64,000 nt of DNA from Phytopseudomonas seleniipraecipitans (lineage in GTDB: Bacteria; Pseudomonadota; Gammaproteobacteria; Pseudomonadales; Pseudomonadaceae): positions 62,001 through 126,000 of the forward strand of contig NZ_FNBM01000006.1 in NCBI RefSeq assembly GCF_900102335.1, read 5' to 3'. How positions within the stretch are numbered: the stretch's first letter is position 1; each line of letters opens with the position of its first letter. The position numbers and the translations under genes are program-made. The notes under the pieces were generated by a model. It saw only the letters and a program-made list of their open reading frames with translations, was not told where the DNA came from and ran no database searches. Positions 7,637 through 17,126 of the stretch are shown here, one piece after another.

Positions 7637-9157
7637 ATGATTTACGCCAAACCCGGTACCACAGGCGCCGTCGTCACCCTCAAGCCGCGTTACGGCAATT
7701 ACATCGGCGGCGAGTTCGTCGCGCCGGTCTCTGGCCAGTACTTCACCAACACCAGCCCGGTGGATGCGTCGGTGATCGGTGAATTTCCCCGTTCCGACGC
7801 CAAGGACATCGACAAGGCCCTGGACGCCGCCCATGCCGCCGCCGATGCTTGGGGTAAAACCTCCGTGCAGGACCGTGCGCTGGTGTTGCTGAAGATCGCC
7901 GACCGCATCGAAGCCAACCTCGAACTGCTCGCCGTGGCGGAAACTTGGGACAACGGCAAGGCCGTGCGCGAGACCCTGAACGCCGACGTGCCGCTGGCCG
8001 CCGACCACTTCCGTTATTTTGCCGGCTGCATCCGCGCCCAGGAAGGCACTGCCGCGGAGATCAACGAGCACACGGCGTCCTATCATTTCCACGAGCCGCT
8101 GGGCGTGGTAGGGCAGATCATCCCCTGGAACTTCCCGCTGCTGATGGCCGCCTGGAAGTTGGCCCCGGCCCTGGCGGCCGGCAACTGCGTGGTGCTCAAG
8201 CCCGCCGAGCAGACGCCGCTGTCGATCAGCGTGTTCGCCGAGCTGGTTGGCGACCTGCTGCCGCCGGGCGTGCTCAATATCGTCCAGGGCTTTGGCCGTG
8301 AGGCCGGCGAGGCCCTGGCCACCAGCACGCGCATCGCCAAGATCGCCTTTACCGGCTCCACCCCGGTGGGCTCGCACATCATGAAATGCGCCGCCGCCAA
8401 TATCATCCCGAGCACTGTGGAGCTGGGCGGCAAATCGCCGAACGTGTTCTTCGAGGACATCATGCAGGCCGAGCCGGCGTTCATCGAGAAGGCCGCCGAA
8501 GGCCTAGTGCTGGCGTTCTTCAATCAGGGCGAGGTGTGCACCTGCCCGTCCCGTGCGCTGGTGCAGGAGTCGATCTTCGAGCCATTCATGGTTGAGGTGA
8601 TGAAGAAGATCAGGGTCATCAAGCGCGGCAACCCGCTGGATACCGAAACCATGGTCGGTGCCCAGGCCTCGCAGCAGCAATACGACAAGATCCTCAGCTA
8701 CCTGGAAATCGCGCAACAGGAAGGCGCCGAGCTGCTCACTGGCGGCGCCACCGAGAAACTCGAAGGCGACCTGGCCAGCGGTTATTACATCCAACCGACC
8801 CTGCTCAAGGGCACCAACAAGATGCGCGTATTCCAGGAGGAGATCTTCGGCCCAGTGGTCGGCGTGACCACCTTCAAGGACGAAGCCGAAGCACTGGCCA
8901 TCGCCAACGACACTGAGTTTGGCCTGGGCGCCGGCGTGTGGACGCGCGACATCAACCGCGCCTACCGCATGGGCCGTGGCATCAAGGCCGGCCGCGTATG
9001 GACCAACTGCTACCACCTGTACCCGGCGCACGCTGCCTTTGGCGGCTACAAAAAGTCCGGGGTCGGGCGCGAAACCCACAAGATGATGCTCGACCACTAT
9101 CAGCAGACCAAGAACCTGCTGATCAGCTACGACATCAATCCGCTGGGCTTCTTCTGA
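7637..9157 (+). CDS. exaC: NAD-dependent aldehyde dehydrogenase, ExaC type
   Basis: A 506-residue cytoplasmic ALDH with full-length family architecture. The catalytic residues are Glu262 in [10 protein letters not shown] and Cys301 in [13 protein letters not shown], and FTGSTPVG contributes to NAD binding. The N-terminus ([27 protein letters not shown]) closely follows ExaC/AcoD acetaldehyde dehydrogenase of pseudomonads, which converts acetaldehyde from ethanol or acetoin catabolism to acetate. The usual ethanol-oxidation partners (quinoprotein ethanol dehydrogenase exaA, cytochrome exaB) are not next to it. GC is noticeably high, as expected of a strongly codon-biased gene. A LysR gene converges on it from downstream and is not an obvious regulator. 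Confidence 0.9.
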   Translation: MIYAKPGTTGAVVTLKPRYGNYIGGEFVAPVSGQYFTNTSPVDASVIGEFPRSDAKDIDKALDAAHAAADAWGKTSVQDRALVLLKIADRIEANLELLAVAETWDNGKAVRETLNADVPLAADHFRYFAGCIRAQEGTAAEINEHTASYHFHEPLGVVGQIIPWNFPLLMAAWKLAPALAAGNCVVLKPAEQTPLSISVFAELVGDLLPPGVLNIVQGFGREAGEALATSTRIAKIAFTGSTPVGSHIMKCAAANIIPSTVELGGKSPNVFFEDIMQAEPAFIEKAAEGLVLAFFNQGEVCTCPSRALVQESIFEPFMVEVMKKIRVIKRGNPLDTETMVGAQASQQQYDKILSYLEIAQQEGAELLTGGATEKLEGDLASGYYIQPTLLKGTNKMRVFQEEIFGPVVGVTTFKDEAEALAIANDTEFGLGAGVWTRDINRAYRMGRGIKAGRVWTNCYHLYPAHAAFGGYKKSGVGRETHKMMLDHYQQTKNLLISYDINPLGFF

Positions 9158-9203
9158 TCTGATCGTCCAGCGCCAAGCGCTCGACTTAACACCAGCAATC
9201 GTT

Positions 9204-9232
9204 AAAACGCGGCTTCGGCCGCGTTTTTTGCG
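9204..9232. terminator. Terminator between exaC and the LysR gene
   Basis: AAAACGCGGC TTCG GCCGCGTTTTTT, a perfect hairpin with a TTCG tetraloop, A-run and T-run, positioned to serve both convergent genes. Confidence 0.9.
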
Positions 9233-10198
9233 TCAGTTGCCAGCGCCGCGTTGCAAACCGCTTTGCAGGGGAATGTCCCAGGGCGGAATCGGCCCGAAGC
9301 GGTTTTTGAGAAACTCCAGCAGCAGGCGGCTGCGTGAGTCGGTATCGCGCTCCAGTCGCAGTGCATAAATGCCGCTGGGCTCTGGCGCCGGCAAACCGTT
9401 TTCGCAGAACAGCGCGACCAATTCGCCACGCGCCAGGTATTCGCTGACCAGCCAGGTCGGCAGATGGGCCACGCCAAGGCCAGCCAACAGACTAAAAACC
9501 AGGGTTTCGGCGTTATTGGCGGTCATGCGCAGGCGCCGTGGCCGGTACATCGCCAACTTTCCTTCACTCTCGAAACGCCAGGCGTAGGCGGGCGCTAAGC
9601 CATCCCAATCCAATCCATCATGTTCCAGCAGTTCCGCAGGCGTGCGCGGTATCCCTTGGCGCTCCAGGTAGCCGGGGCTGGCACAGACCACGCGAACCAT
9701 CGGCGCCAGCGGGGTGGCGACCAGGCGCGTGTCGGCCAGCGGGCCGATGCGCAGCACCAGGTCGACTTCGCCCAGATGCGCCCCATGCAGGTCGATAAAA
9801 CTGTCGATCAGCCGTAACTGCACGTCCAGCCCCGGATAGGCGGTCAGGAAATCGGCGATGGCGGGCGCCAGGTGACGGCGCCCGAACGGGGCAGGGGCGT
9901 CGATGCGGATAAGGCCTTCTGGGGCGCTGCTCAATGAGACTGCTTCGGCGCGTGCCAGGTGCAGCTCGGCGAGAATCCGCCTGGCTCGGTCCGCGAAGGC
10001 CAGGCCAGCAGGCGTGGCACGTACGGCGTGAGTGCTACGGCTGAACAAGCTGCAATCGAGAGAGCGTTCCAGTGCGTCAATGCGCCGGGATACCGCCGAA
10101 GGCGTGAGTGGATGTAACCGGGCGGCAGCGGAAAAACTGCCGCTCTCCAGCACATCGAGGAACAGGCTGAGTTGGTCGGTCAGGGCATCGGGATTCAT
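9233..10198 (-). CDS. LysR-family transcriptional regulator
   Basis: A 321-residue LTTR. The winged helix-turn-helix occupies about residues 8-66 (FLDVLESGSFSAAAR ... TPSAVSRRIDALERSL), followed by the linker helix and a periplasmic-binding-like effector domain (about 95-300). It is divergent from the TauE/SafE exporter gene, whose start is about 110 bp away, so that exporter is the natural candidate target, and autoregulation is likely. The C-terminal extension after about residue 295 (PIPPWDIPLQSG) is slightly longer than in most LTTRs. The effector is unknown. Confidence 0.88.
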   Translation of the reverse strand: MNPDALTDQLSLFLDVLESGSFSAAARLHPLTPSAVSRRIDALERSLDCSLFSRSTHAVRATPAGLAFADRARRILAELHLARAEAVSLSSAPEGLIRIDAPAPFGRRHLAPAIADFLTAYPGLDVQLRLIDSFIDLHGAHLGEVDLVLRIGPLADTRLVATPLAPMVRVVCASPGYLERQGIPRTPAELLEHDGLDWDGLAPAYAWRFESEGKLAMYRPRRLRMTANNAETLVFSLLAGLGVAHLPTWLVSEYLARGELVALFCENGLPAPEPSGIYALRLERDTDSRSRLLLEFLKNRFGPIPPWDIPLQSGLQRGAGN

Positions 10199-10307
10199 GG
10201 AGTTGGCCGCTTTGCTTGATACGCACAGCCATTATGCCGGGCTATGCGTTACCCCGCCAATTGGCAACGGGTAGCATGCGCACATCTCGTTTGTCGGAAC
10301 ATCCTCG

Positions 10308-11063
10308 ATGGATCTGCTCGCATTTGCTCTGAATATCGCGCTCGGCATTCTGCTGGGCACCCTGGGCGGTTTGTTTGGTATCGGTGGTGGCTTGATCGCC
10401 ATTCCGGTGCTTGGCGTACTGTTCGGCCTGGACCAGCAGCTTGCTCAAGGTACGGCGCTGGTAATGGTAGTGCCCAACGTACTGTTGGCGTTGTGGCGCT
10501 ATCACCAACGCAATCGCATCGACCTGCGGCATGCCTTGGCATTGGCACTGAGTAGCTTTGTGCTTGCCCTGTTCGGGGCGAGCTGGGCGGTCAACCTGGA
10601 TCCGGAATCGATGCGCGTGGCCTTTGTCGGCTTCCTGATTGCTCTGGCGCTCTATAACCTGCTGCGCATGGTGATGCGCCCACCAGCGAGTTCTGGTCAA
10701 CTGCGTCATCCCTGGCCATGGCTAGCCGTGCTGGGCAGCGGTTCTGGCTTGCTCGGCGGCTTGTTCGGGGTGGGCGGTGCGGTGATCGCAACGCCGATTC
10801 TGACTAGCGTATTTGGCACCTCGCAAGTGGTCGCGCAGGGTTTGTCGCTAGCGCTGGCTGCGCCGAGTACTGGCGTCACCTTGGTGACCTACGCGCTGCA
10901 TGGGCACGTGAACTGGATGCTGGCCATTCCGCTGGCGATTGGCGGCTTGCTTAGTATCAGCTGGGGCGTGCGCCTGGCTCACGCGCTTCCGGAGCGCATG
11001 CTGCGCGTGCTGTTCACCGTATTCCTGTTGCTCTGCGCGCTGATGCTCGGCATCAAGGCATGA
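10308..11063 (+). CDS. TauE/SafE-family anion exporter
   Basis: A 251-residue inner-membrane protein with about eight hydrophobic segments and the two-fold internal repeat of the TauE/SafE family. The glycine-rich motifs [13 protein letters not shown] (about residues 23-35) and [12 protein letters not shown] (about 155-166) mark equivalent helices of each half. Characterised members move sulfite, sulfoacetate or related sulfonates, though most are uncharacterised. The ATG at 10308 fits the first hydrophobic helix. It is divergent from a LysR gene and followed by pyrF in the same direction after about 110 bp. Confidence 0.85.
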   Translation: MDLLAFALNIALGILLGTLGGLFGIGGGLIAIPVLGVLFGLDQQLAQGTALVMVVPNVLLALWRYHQRNRIDLRHALALALSSFVLALFGASWAVNLDPESMRVAFVGFLIALALYNLLRMVMRPPASSGQLRHPWPWLAVLGSGSGLLGGLFGVGGAVIATPILTSVFGTSQVVAQGLSLALAAPSTGVTLVTYALHGHVNWMLAIPLAIGGLLSISWGVRLAHALPERMLRVLFTVFLLLCALMLGIKA

Positions 11064-11172
11064 TTGCGCCGAACTACGTGAACAGGTTGCAGAGCGTGAA
11101 CGTGCCGGGCCGGTAATCGGTGCACGCTTGCGCTACAATGCGCGCCGAATTTGGCCCTTCGAGAACTGCACC

Positions 11173-11871
11173 ATGTCCGTTTGTCAGACCCCGATCATCG
11201 TCGCCCTGGATTTTCCGACTCGGGAGGCCGCGCTTGCTCTGGCTGACAGGCTTGACCCCAGCTTGTGCCGGGTCAAGGTAGGCAAGGAGCTGTTCACCAG
11301 CTGTGCGTCTGACATCGTCACCACCTTGCGTGACCGCGGCTTCGAGGTATTCCTCGATCTGAAATTTCACGACATTCCCAATACCACCGCCATGGCCGTA
11401 AAGGCTGCAGCTGAAATGGGCGTGTGGATGGTCAACGTGCATTGCTCCGGCGGCTTGCGCATGATGAGCGCTTGCCGGGAAACGCTGGATAAGCTTGCCG
11501 GCCCGGTGCCGCTGCTGATCGGCGTTACCGTGCTGACCAGCATGGAACGTGACGACCTGGCCGGTATCGGCCTGGATATCGAGCCTCAGGAGCAGGTGTT
11601 GCGCCTGGCGGCGCTGGCCCAGCAAGCCGGTATGGACGGGCTGGTCTGCTCGGCGCTCGAGGCGCCTGCGCTGAAGGCCGCGCAGCCTTCGCTGCAACTG
11701 GTCACGCCAGGGATCCGCCCAGCTGGCAGTGCCCAGGATGATCAGCGACGTATCCTCACGCCCCGTCAGGCGCTGGATGCCGGTTCCGATTATCTGGTGA
11801 TCGGCCGTCCGATTAGCCAGGCTGCCGACCCAGCCGCTGCGCTGGCCAACGTTGTGGCTGAACTGGGCTGA
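11173..11871 (+). CDS. pyrF: Orotidine 5'-phosphate decarboxylase
   Basis: A 232-residue TIM-barrel enzyme that converts OMP to UMP, the last step of de novo pyrimidine synthesis. The catalytic signature [10 protein letters not shown] places Asp62, Lys64 and Asp67 in the active site. The phosphate-binding motifs TPGIRP and VIGRPI are also present. I chose the ATG at 11173, which yields the usual PxIVALDF start; upstream in-frame ATGs would add a non-conserved peptide. Length is normal for the family. Confidence 0.96.
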   Translation: MSVCQTPIIVALDFPTREAALALADRLDPSLCRVKVGKELFTSCASDIVTTLRDRGFEVFLDLKFHDIPNTTAMAVKAAAEMGVWMVNVHCSGGLRMMSACRETLDKLAGPVPLLIGVTVLTSMERDDLAGIGLDIEPQEQVLRLAALAQQAGMDGLVCSALEAPALKAAQPSLQLVTPGIRPAGSAQDDQRRILTPRQALDAGSDYLVIGRPISQAADPAAALANVVAELG

Positions 11872-11935
11872 TTGTTCTGAATTTTTCATGGGCGGCGCCC
11901 CAGCTGCCCATTTATTGCGCTATAGGTAACCCGTC

Positions 11936-12763
11936 ATGCATTCCGTGGAACATTCGCCGCTAGGCAAGAGCAGCGAGTACATCGCCACTTATTCACCCGA
12001 ACTGCTGTTTCCCATCCCGCGCGCGGGTAAATGGGCCGAGCTGGGGCTGAGCGCGGAAACCCTGCCATACCGCGGCGTGGACTACTGGAACTGCTTCGAG
12101 CTGTCCTGGCTGCTGCCGTCCGGTAAGCCGGTGGTGGCGATCGGTGAATTCGCCATTGCCGCAGATTCGCCGAACATCATCGAATCGAAGTCGTTCAAGC
12201 TCTACCTGAATTCGCTGAACCAGTCGGTATTTGCCACCGAGGCAGAGTTGGTGGAAGTGCTGGAGAAGGACCTGTCTGCGACGGCCGGCAAGCCCGTTGG
12301 CGTTCGCGTTCGCCACCTGAGTGCTGTCGCGCACGAAGGTCTGGCGGCCTTGCCGGGCACTTGCATCGATGATCTGGACGTGAGCATCAGCAACTATGCG
12401 ATGCCGCAGCCAGACTTGCTGGCCTGCGACGCTTCACGCATCGTCGAGGAGAGCCTGCATAGCCATCTGCTCAAGTCCAATTGCCCGGTAACCGGGCAGC
12501 CGGACTGGGGCAGTGTGGTGGTCCAATACCGTGGCGCGGCCTTGGAACCGGCGAGCCTGTTGGCGTACTTGGTCAGCTTTCGTCAGCACGCCGATTTTCA
12601 TGAGCAGTGTGTGGAGCGGATCTTTCTGGATGTGCAGCGGCTGCTGCAGCCGGAGTACCTGACGGTGTACGCGCGCTATGTGCGGCGCGGCGGGCTGGAC
12701 ATCAATCCGTACCGGACCACTCTGGATCAGTTGCCGGAGAACCGGCGCCTGGTCAGGCAATAA
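11936..12763 (+). CDS. queF: NADPH-dependent 7-cyano-7-deazaguanine reductase (QueF)
   Basis: A 275-residue YqcD/bimodular-type QueF that reduces preQ0 to preQ1 in queuosine biosynthesis. The family motif [11 protein letters not shown] (about residues 83-93) binds NADPH. The active-site Cys183 lies in [12 protein letters not shown] with Asp190 as proton donor, which identifies a bimodular QueF rather than FolE. It is followed by a strong terminator, so transcription ends here. The position upstream of the mlaA-rssBC block is as in P. aeruginosa (from memory). Confidence 0.95.
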   Translation: MHSVEHSPLGKSSEYIATYSPELLFPIPRAGKWAELGLSAETLPYRGVDYWNCFELSWLLPSGKPVVAIGEFAIAADSPNIIESKSFKLYLNSLNQSVFATEAELVEVLEKDLSATAGKPVGVRVRHLSAVAHEGLAALPGTCIDDLDVSISNYAMPQPDLLACDASRIVEESLHSHLLKSNCPVTGQPDWGSVVVQYRGAALEPASLLAYLVSFRQHADFHEQCVERIFLDVQRLLQPEYLTVYARYVRRGGLDINPYRTTLDQLPENRRLVRQ

Positions 12764-12768
12764 CAAAC

Positions 12769-12800
12769 AAAAAAACCAGCCATCTCAGGCTGGTTTTTTT
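12769..12800. terminator. Rho-independent terminator after queF
   Basis: AAAAAACCAGCC atctca GGCTGGTTTTTTT forms a perfect stem with T-run on the plus strand and A-run upstream, so it can also serve the convergent DUF4404 gene. Confidence 0.93.
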
Positions 12801-12813
12801 CTGGCTGTCGCTA

Positions 12814-13080
12814 TCAGATGCCCATGTTGGCAAGGCTCTGCATGATGTTGCGAAGGCTGCCGGCGAGGGTCGGATGACTGACTTCGAAGCGCTCCACCGC
12901 TAGGTTGACCCCATCGATCAGCGAGGCATCTGGCGTGGTCACTGGTTGCGCAGCTAATTGCAACTCGATGTCGCGAGCCAATAGAACGAGCGACTCTCGA
13001 TCTTCTTCATTTTCCGGCGGGTTCTGCGCCAGTTGCTTGTGCAGCTCTTCCAGTTGCTGCTGCAGATGGTTCGCAGGCAT
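12814..13080 (-). CDS. DUF4404 family protein
   Basis: An 88-residue cytoplasmic, largely helical protein. The start MPANHLQQQLEELHKQL, the middle SLIDGVNLAVERFEVSHPTLA and the end LRNIMQSLANMGI fit the DUF4404 family, which is widespread in gammaproteobacteria and has no assigned function. I chose ATG 13080, with GGGAGA six bases upstream; the longer reading frame to 13167 lacks a ribosome site. The heptad-like Leu spacing in the first 20 residues suggests a short coiled coil. It shares a terminator with queF. Confidence 0.8.
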   Translation of the reverse strand: MPANHLQQQLEELHKQLAQNPPENEEDRESLVLLARDIELQLAAQPVTTPDASLIDGVNLAVERFEVSHPTLAGSLRNIMQSLANMGI

Positions 13081-13209
13081 GGAGATTCTCCCTTTCTTGA
13101 TAGGCAAGACAGTTGACCGTGCCGCACGACGAAAGGTCATTACTTCGTTCTGGAACCTCAGCGACAAGCCGCTACCTTGAGTGTGTGTCGATGGGATGTG
13201 CCGTGTACT

Positions 13210-13893
13210 TCAGGGTTTCTCACCCTTGCTGCGACGAATCTGCAGATCGTCGAGGCAGGCGGGCAGGTCGGTAAGTTGATCGATCACCGAATGTGCGCCG
13301 AGCCGATAAAGGGCCAGTGTCGCCTCCGCGCGTATCAGCTCGCGCTGAACACCGTTGAGGGTTTGCCATTCAGCCAAGGCATGACCGCCGAGCGAGCCGC
13401 AGGCAGCAAGGCCCACAGTCCATAGGCCTGCGTTCAGGCCCGCCTGCAACAGGCGCGGCTCACCGCTGACCAGCACGCAACCTTCGAGACGGTCGATGCC
13501 CAGGTGGCTCAGAGCCTGCCAGCAGGCGTCCGGCGCCGGCCAGTTGCGCCGCGTGCACGCCGGGGTGCTGGCGAGCCATTCGGGTAGTTGCGTCGTCAGT
13601 TTCAGCGCGAGCGCCTCCGGCAGCTCGTCCAGCCAGGCACAGGGCACGCCATCTTCATGCAGACTGCGAAGGGTCACCAGTGCGCCTGGGGTTGGCTCGG
13701 CGCAGTTATCCAGTTCTCGTGGAACGCCGATATCCACCGTACGAGCCGGGCCGCCACCCTCACGAATCAGTGTCAGGTGGCGGCCGCTGGTCAGGGATGC
13801 GCTACGCGCTCCGAAATCCACCAGGCAGCCGGACAAGCCGAACAGCACGGCAGTGAAAGAATGGGCGGTAGCGGAGAGCGCTGGCTGTGGCAT
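13210..13893 (-). CDS. Degenerate HAD-superfamily (phosphonatase-like) protein
   Basis: A 227-residue protein with the layout of phosphonoacetaldehyde-hydrolase-like HAD proteins: an N-terminal AVLFGLSGCLVDFG, then a cap, then a late LVSGEPRLLQAGLNAGLWTVGL. In active HAD enzymes the first motif starts with the nucleophilic Asp. Here the equivalent position (residue 19) is Gly, so a normal phospho-aspartyl mechanism is not possible. It may be a pseudoenzyme or binding protein. The start at 13893 has GGGA upstream, and an extension to 14004 is unlikely. A similar gene sits at the same place (between queF and mlaA) in P. aeruginosa as I remember it, so it is conserved rather than decaying. Confidence 0.65.
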   Translation of the reverse strand: MPQPALSATAHSFTAVLFGLSGCLVDFGARSASLTSGRHLTLIREGGGPARTVDIGVPRELDNCAEPTPGALVTLRSLHEDGVPCAWLDELPEALALKLTTQLPEWLASTPACTRRNWPAPDACWQALSHLGIDRLEGCVLVSGEPRLLQAGLNAGLWTVGLAACGSLGGHALAEWQTLNGVQRELIRAEATLALYRLGAHSVIDQLTDLPACLDDLQIRRSKGEKP

Positions 13894-14100
13894 GGCGGTG
13901 TCATTCCCTGGCGATGAGCGTATCCACCATGACAAGCCAATATGACGGTGTCGTGACGTCAGACAGACGGGCATGCAGCGCTCTGCTTTTGCCGGCCAAC
14001 GCACGCAGAAGCCTCGCAGTCTGCCTATTGGCGCCGCGCGGCTTTATACTACGCAGCAGCTAGCGGCGAGGCCGCACCCCATTAGCCTAGGAGAGCAGCA

Positions 14101-14802
14101 ATGCGTTTGATTGGATCGGATTGGATCGCCACTATGGGTCGCACGCTGGCCTGTGCTGGTCTGCTGGTGCTGCCCACCTTAGGTCAGGCAGCTGAACAGG
14201 ACCCCTGGGAGTCGGTCAATCGGCCTATCTTCCAGTTCAACGACACTGTAGATACTTATGCCCTCAAGCCGTTGGCCCAAGGCTATCGGAAGGTCACGCC
14301 GCAGTTTCTTGAAGACGGTGTACACAATGTATTCAGCAACGTGGGTGATGTAGGCAATCTGGTCAATAACCTGCTGCAGGGCAAGGTACATGACGCCGGC
14401 GTGGACACCAGCCGCCTGCTGCTCAATACCACGATCGGCGTACTGGGCTTCTTCGATGTTGGCAGCCGCATGGGCCTGCAGCGCAGTGACGAGGATTTTG
14501 GCCAAACCCTGGGTGCTTGGGGCGTAGGCAGTGGCCCCTACGTGGTATTGCCGCTGCTGGGCCCGAGCTCGCTGCGCGATGCGCCAAGCAGGGTCCCGGA
14601 CAGCTTGCTCACGCCATATCCCTATATGGATCACGTACCGACCCGCAACGTCACCCGTGCGGTGAATATTGTCGATATCCGCGCCAGCCTGCTGGATGCC
14701 GAGCGCATGATCAGTGGGGACAAATACATCTTCGTTCGTAATGCCTACCTGCAGAACCGCGAGTTCCGGGTACGCGATGGTGATGTCGAAGACGATTTTT
14801 AA
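14101..14802 (+). CDS. mlaA: MlaA/VacJ family outer-membrane lipid-asymmetry protein
   Basis: A 233-residue exported protein of the VacJ/MlaA family, which removes mislocalised phospholipids from the outer leaflet of the outer membrane and hands them to the MlaC-MlaFEDB system. Family motifs: DPWESVNRPIFQFND near the mature start, LLLNTTIGVLGFFD, and DFGQTLGAWGVGSGPYVVLP. Residues 1 to about 30 are a signal sequence ending LGQAAEQDP. No lipobox Cys is at the cleavage site, so it appears to be processed by signal peptidase I rather than lipidated as in E. coli. GAGAGCAGCA precedes the ATG. The promoter region includes TTTATACTA near 14041. Confidence 0.93.
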   Translation: MRLIGSDWIATMGRTLACAGLLVLPTLGQAAEQDPWESVNRPIFQFNDTVDTYALKPLAQGYRKVTPQFLEDGVHNVFSNVGDVGNLVNNLLQGKVHDAGVDTSRLLLNTTIGVLGFFDVGSRMGLQRSDEDFGQTLGAWGVGSGPYVVLPLLGPSSLRDAPSRVPDSLLTPYPYMDHVPTRNVTRAVNIVDIRASLLDAERMISGDKYIFVRNAYLQNREFRVRDGDVEDDF

Positions 14803-14878
14803 ATCCGCCATTGCTGGTCAAGCAATGAGTGTGGCCGGTTACGCGATGGAGGCAGCCTTCATCGCGTAACACGTTGTT

Positions 14879-15178
14879 TCAGTTCATCGAGATTACCGCA
14901 AGACCAAGCGTTTGCCGGCCGCCTTCCTCATCTGTCACGCGAACCACTTCCGCTTCGGTTTCCAAACCTTTCAGCTCGTCATGCCCTGACGGGATCATCA
15001 CGCGCACCTTGTCGCCGACCTTTGCCTGGCACTGCGCTTCGAGCTGCATGCCGGTACTCGACAGATCGCGGCATAGGGCTGGGAATGCCTCGCCGCCGAG
15101 ATGCAGCGTTACCTGAGTTTCCAGGCGCATACGAATGTAATCGCGCTTTTCTTCGTAATCACGATCACTTTGGCTCAT
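14879..15178 (-). CDS. PilZ-domain protein
   Basis: A 99-residue single-domain PilZ protein, a candidate cyclic-di-GMP receptor. Both binding motifs are visible: RDYIR (RxxxR) near residues 9-13 and DLSSTG (DxSxxG) near 38-43, followed by the beta-barrel pattern with GDKVRVMIPSG. The start at 15178 has AGGA upstream; the longer frame to 15229 is not supported. It is divergent from rssB and lies next to a receiver/PP2C signalling pair, in an order conserved in pseudomonads. The target is unknown. Confidence 0.9.
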   Translation of the reverse strand: MSQSDRDYEEKRDYIRMRLETQVTLHLGGEAFPALCRDLSSTGMQLEAQCQAKVGDKVRVMIPSGHDELKGLETEAEVVRVTDEEGGRQTLGLAVISMN

Positions 15179-15386
15179 CAGGCTATCCTCATTATGGTGG
15201 GGCTCCGCTGCGGTTCTTATAACCCCCACGGATTTGAGGTGTAAAGTCGCAGGGCAGCGAGCGGCAGCTGTTGAATCGTATTGAGGATGGGAGTACCGTC
15301 TGCGCCTTGACGCGAATCGTGTACCCGCGCAGGTTGTTGGCTGCGTTTACGCTAACCATCCCCGGCGCAGTTTGCCTGGACACCCC

Positions 15387-16571
15387 ATGCAGAAAACCAG
15401 TGCCACGTTGCTGCTGATCGATGATGACGAAGTCGTCCGCGCCAGCATTGCAGCCTACTTGGAAGACAGCGGCTTCAACATCCTGCTTGCCGGCAACGGT
15501 ATGCAAGGTCTTGAGGTCTTCGAACGCGAACGGCCGGACCTGGTCATTTGCGACTTGCGAATGCCCCAAGTCGATGGTCTCGAGCTGATCCGTCGGATTA
15601 ATTCGCTGGAAATGGCCGCGCCGATTATCGTCGTGTCCGGTGCTGGCGTGATGACCGATGTGGTTGAAGCGCTGCGCCTTGGTGCCGCCGATTATCTGAT
15701 CAAGCCGCTTGAAGACCTTGCCGTACTCGAGCACTCGGTTCGCCGTGCGCTGGACCGCGTGCACCTGCGGCAGGAGAACGAGCGCTACCGCGAAAAGCTG
15801 GAAACTGCAAACCGCGAGCTGCAAGCCAGCCTGCACCTGCTGCAGGAAGATCAGAACGCCGGGCGCCAGGTGCAGATGAACATGCTGCCCGTTACCCCTT
15901 GGGAAAACGAGGGACTGTCTTTCGCTCACCAGATCATTCCGTCGCTCTACCTCTCAGGTGATTTCGTCGACTATTTCCGTGTCGACGAGCGCCGGGTCGC
16001 ATTTTACCTGGCGGACGTCTCTGGCCATGGCGCCTCATCGGCTTTCGTGACCGTGTTACTCAAATTCATGACCACGCGGCTACTCTACGAGTCGCGTCGT
16101 AACGGCATGCTGCCGGAGTTCAAGCCGTCGGATGTGCTCGGCCACATCAACCGTGGTCTGATCAACTGCAAGCTCGGTAAGCACGTGACCATGCTGGGCG
16201 GAGTGATCGACGAAGAGAACAATCGTCTGACCTACAGCATTGGCGGGCATCTGCCGCTGCCAGTGATGTACAGCGGCGGTGAAGCACATTATCTACAAGG
16301 CCGCGGCTTACCCGTCGGCCTGTTCAAAGAGGCGGATTACGGCGATCTTGAAATCGATCTCCCGGAATCGTTCAGCCTCACCCTGCTGTCGGACGGCATT
16401 CTCGATTTGCTGGATGGCGATACGTTGCAGGAAAAAGAAGCCTTGCTGCCCAAGCTGGTCAGCGAAGCAGGTGGAACCCTGGAAGGGTTGCGAAGCGTGT
16501 TTGGATTGGCCAATCTGGCGGAGATGCCGGATGATATCGCCTTGCTGGTCTTAAGCAGGAACCTTGCATGA
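15387..16571 (+). CDS. rssB: RssB-type response regulator with PP2C phosphatase output
   Basis: About 394 residues. A receiver domain (1-120; acidic pair Asp12/Asp13, phospho-acceptor Asp56 in ICDLRMPQVDG, Lys in IKPLEDL) is followed by a coiled-coil linker (about 130-165) and a C-terminal SpoIIE/PP2C serine phosphatase domain (FVDYFRVDERRVAFYLADVSGHGASSAF; late GILDLLDG and MPDDIALLVL). The gene downstream, overlapping by four bases, encodes a STAS anti-sigma antagonist with a conserved Ser, its expected dephosphorylation substrate. In pseudomonads this pair is called RssB-RssC. I start at the ATG at 15387; 15372 is five codons upstream in frame. Confidence 0.9.
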   Translation: MQKTSATLLLIDDDEVVRASIAAYLEDSGFNILLAGNGMQGLEVFERERPDLVICDLRMPQVDGLELIRRINSLEMAAPIIVVSGAGVMTDVVEALRLGAADYLIKPLEDLAVLEHSVRRALDRVHLRQENERYREKLETANRELQASLHLLQEDQNAGRQVQMNMLPVTPWENEGLSFAHQIIPSLYLSGDFVDYFRVDERRVAFYLADVSGHGASSAFVTVLLKFMTTRLLYESRRNGMLPEFKPSDVLGHINRGLINCKLGKHVTMLGGVIDEENNRLTYSIGGHLPLPVMYSGGEAHYLQGRGLPVGLFKEADYGDLEIDLPESFSLTLLSDGILDLLDGDTLQEKEALLPKLVSEAGGTLEGLRSVFGLANLAEMPDDIALLVLSRNLA

Positions 16572-17065
16572 ATCCTGGGATAAGCCCCGGTAGAATCCAG
16601 TTTGCCGAGCAGGACGGAACCTTCGTTCTGAAGTTCATCGGCGAAGTGCGCCTGACCTTGTGTTCAGCGCTGGATTCAACGATTGAAAAGATTTTCACCT
16701 CGCTGAATTTTTCCGCCATCGTTATCGATTTGACGGAAACACGCAGCATCGATAGCACCACGCTGGGTCTATTGGCGAAGCTGTCAATCTTGTCCCGGCA
16801 GAAGGTCGGCTTGTTGCCGACGGTGGTGACCACCCATGCCGACATCACTCGCCTGTTGCAGTCGATGGGTTTTGATCAGGTGTTCAATATCATCGATCAG
16901 CCTTTCGAGTGCCCGAATTGCCTGGCCGATTTGCCGTCTCAGGACCAGTCGGAAGACGTGGTGCGGGCGCGCGTGCTGGAAGCGCACAGAATTCTCATGG
17001 GCTTGAACGATTCGAACCGCGCTGCATTTCACGATTTGGTCAGCGCGCTCGAACAAAACCCTTGA
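16568..17065 (+). CDS. rssC: STAS-domain anti-sigma factor antagonist RssC
   Basis: A 165-residue protein with a STAS domain in residues 10-120 and the phosphorylatable serine in RSIDSTTLGLL (Ser63). A Cys-x2-Cys motif (CPNCLADL, about residues 116-123) starts an extra C-terminal segment beyond the STAS fold, with a helical tail. It overlaps rssB by ATGA, indicating co-translation. The expected cycle is that a kinase phosphorylates Ser63 and the RssB PP2C domain removes the phosphate, switching partner binding. A hairpin terminator follows. Confidence 0.88.
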   Translation: MNPGISPGRIQFAEQDGTFVLKFIGEVRLTLCSALDSTIEKIFTSLNFSAIVIDLTETRSIDSTTLGLLAKLSILSRQKVGLLPTVVTTHADITRLLQSMGFDQVFNIIDQPFECPNCLADLPSQDQSEDVVRARVLEAHRILMGLNDSNRAAFHDLVSALEQNP

Positions 17066-17085
17066 TTGCTGAAGGCTGTAAAATA

Positions 17086-17118
17086 GCGGGGCCCGATATT
17101 ATCGGCGCCCCGTTTTTG
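17086..17118. terminator. Terminator between rssC and tal
   Basis: CGGGGC CCGAT att ATCGG c GCCCCG makes a long, nearly uninterrupted stem followed by TTTTTG on the plus strand, shared by the convergent rssC and tal genes. Confidence 0.88.
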
Positions 17119-17126
17119 TTTTCGGC

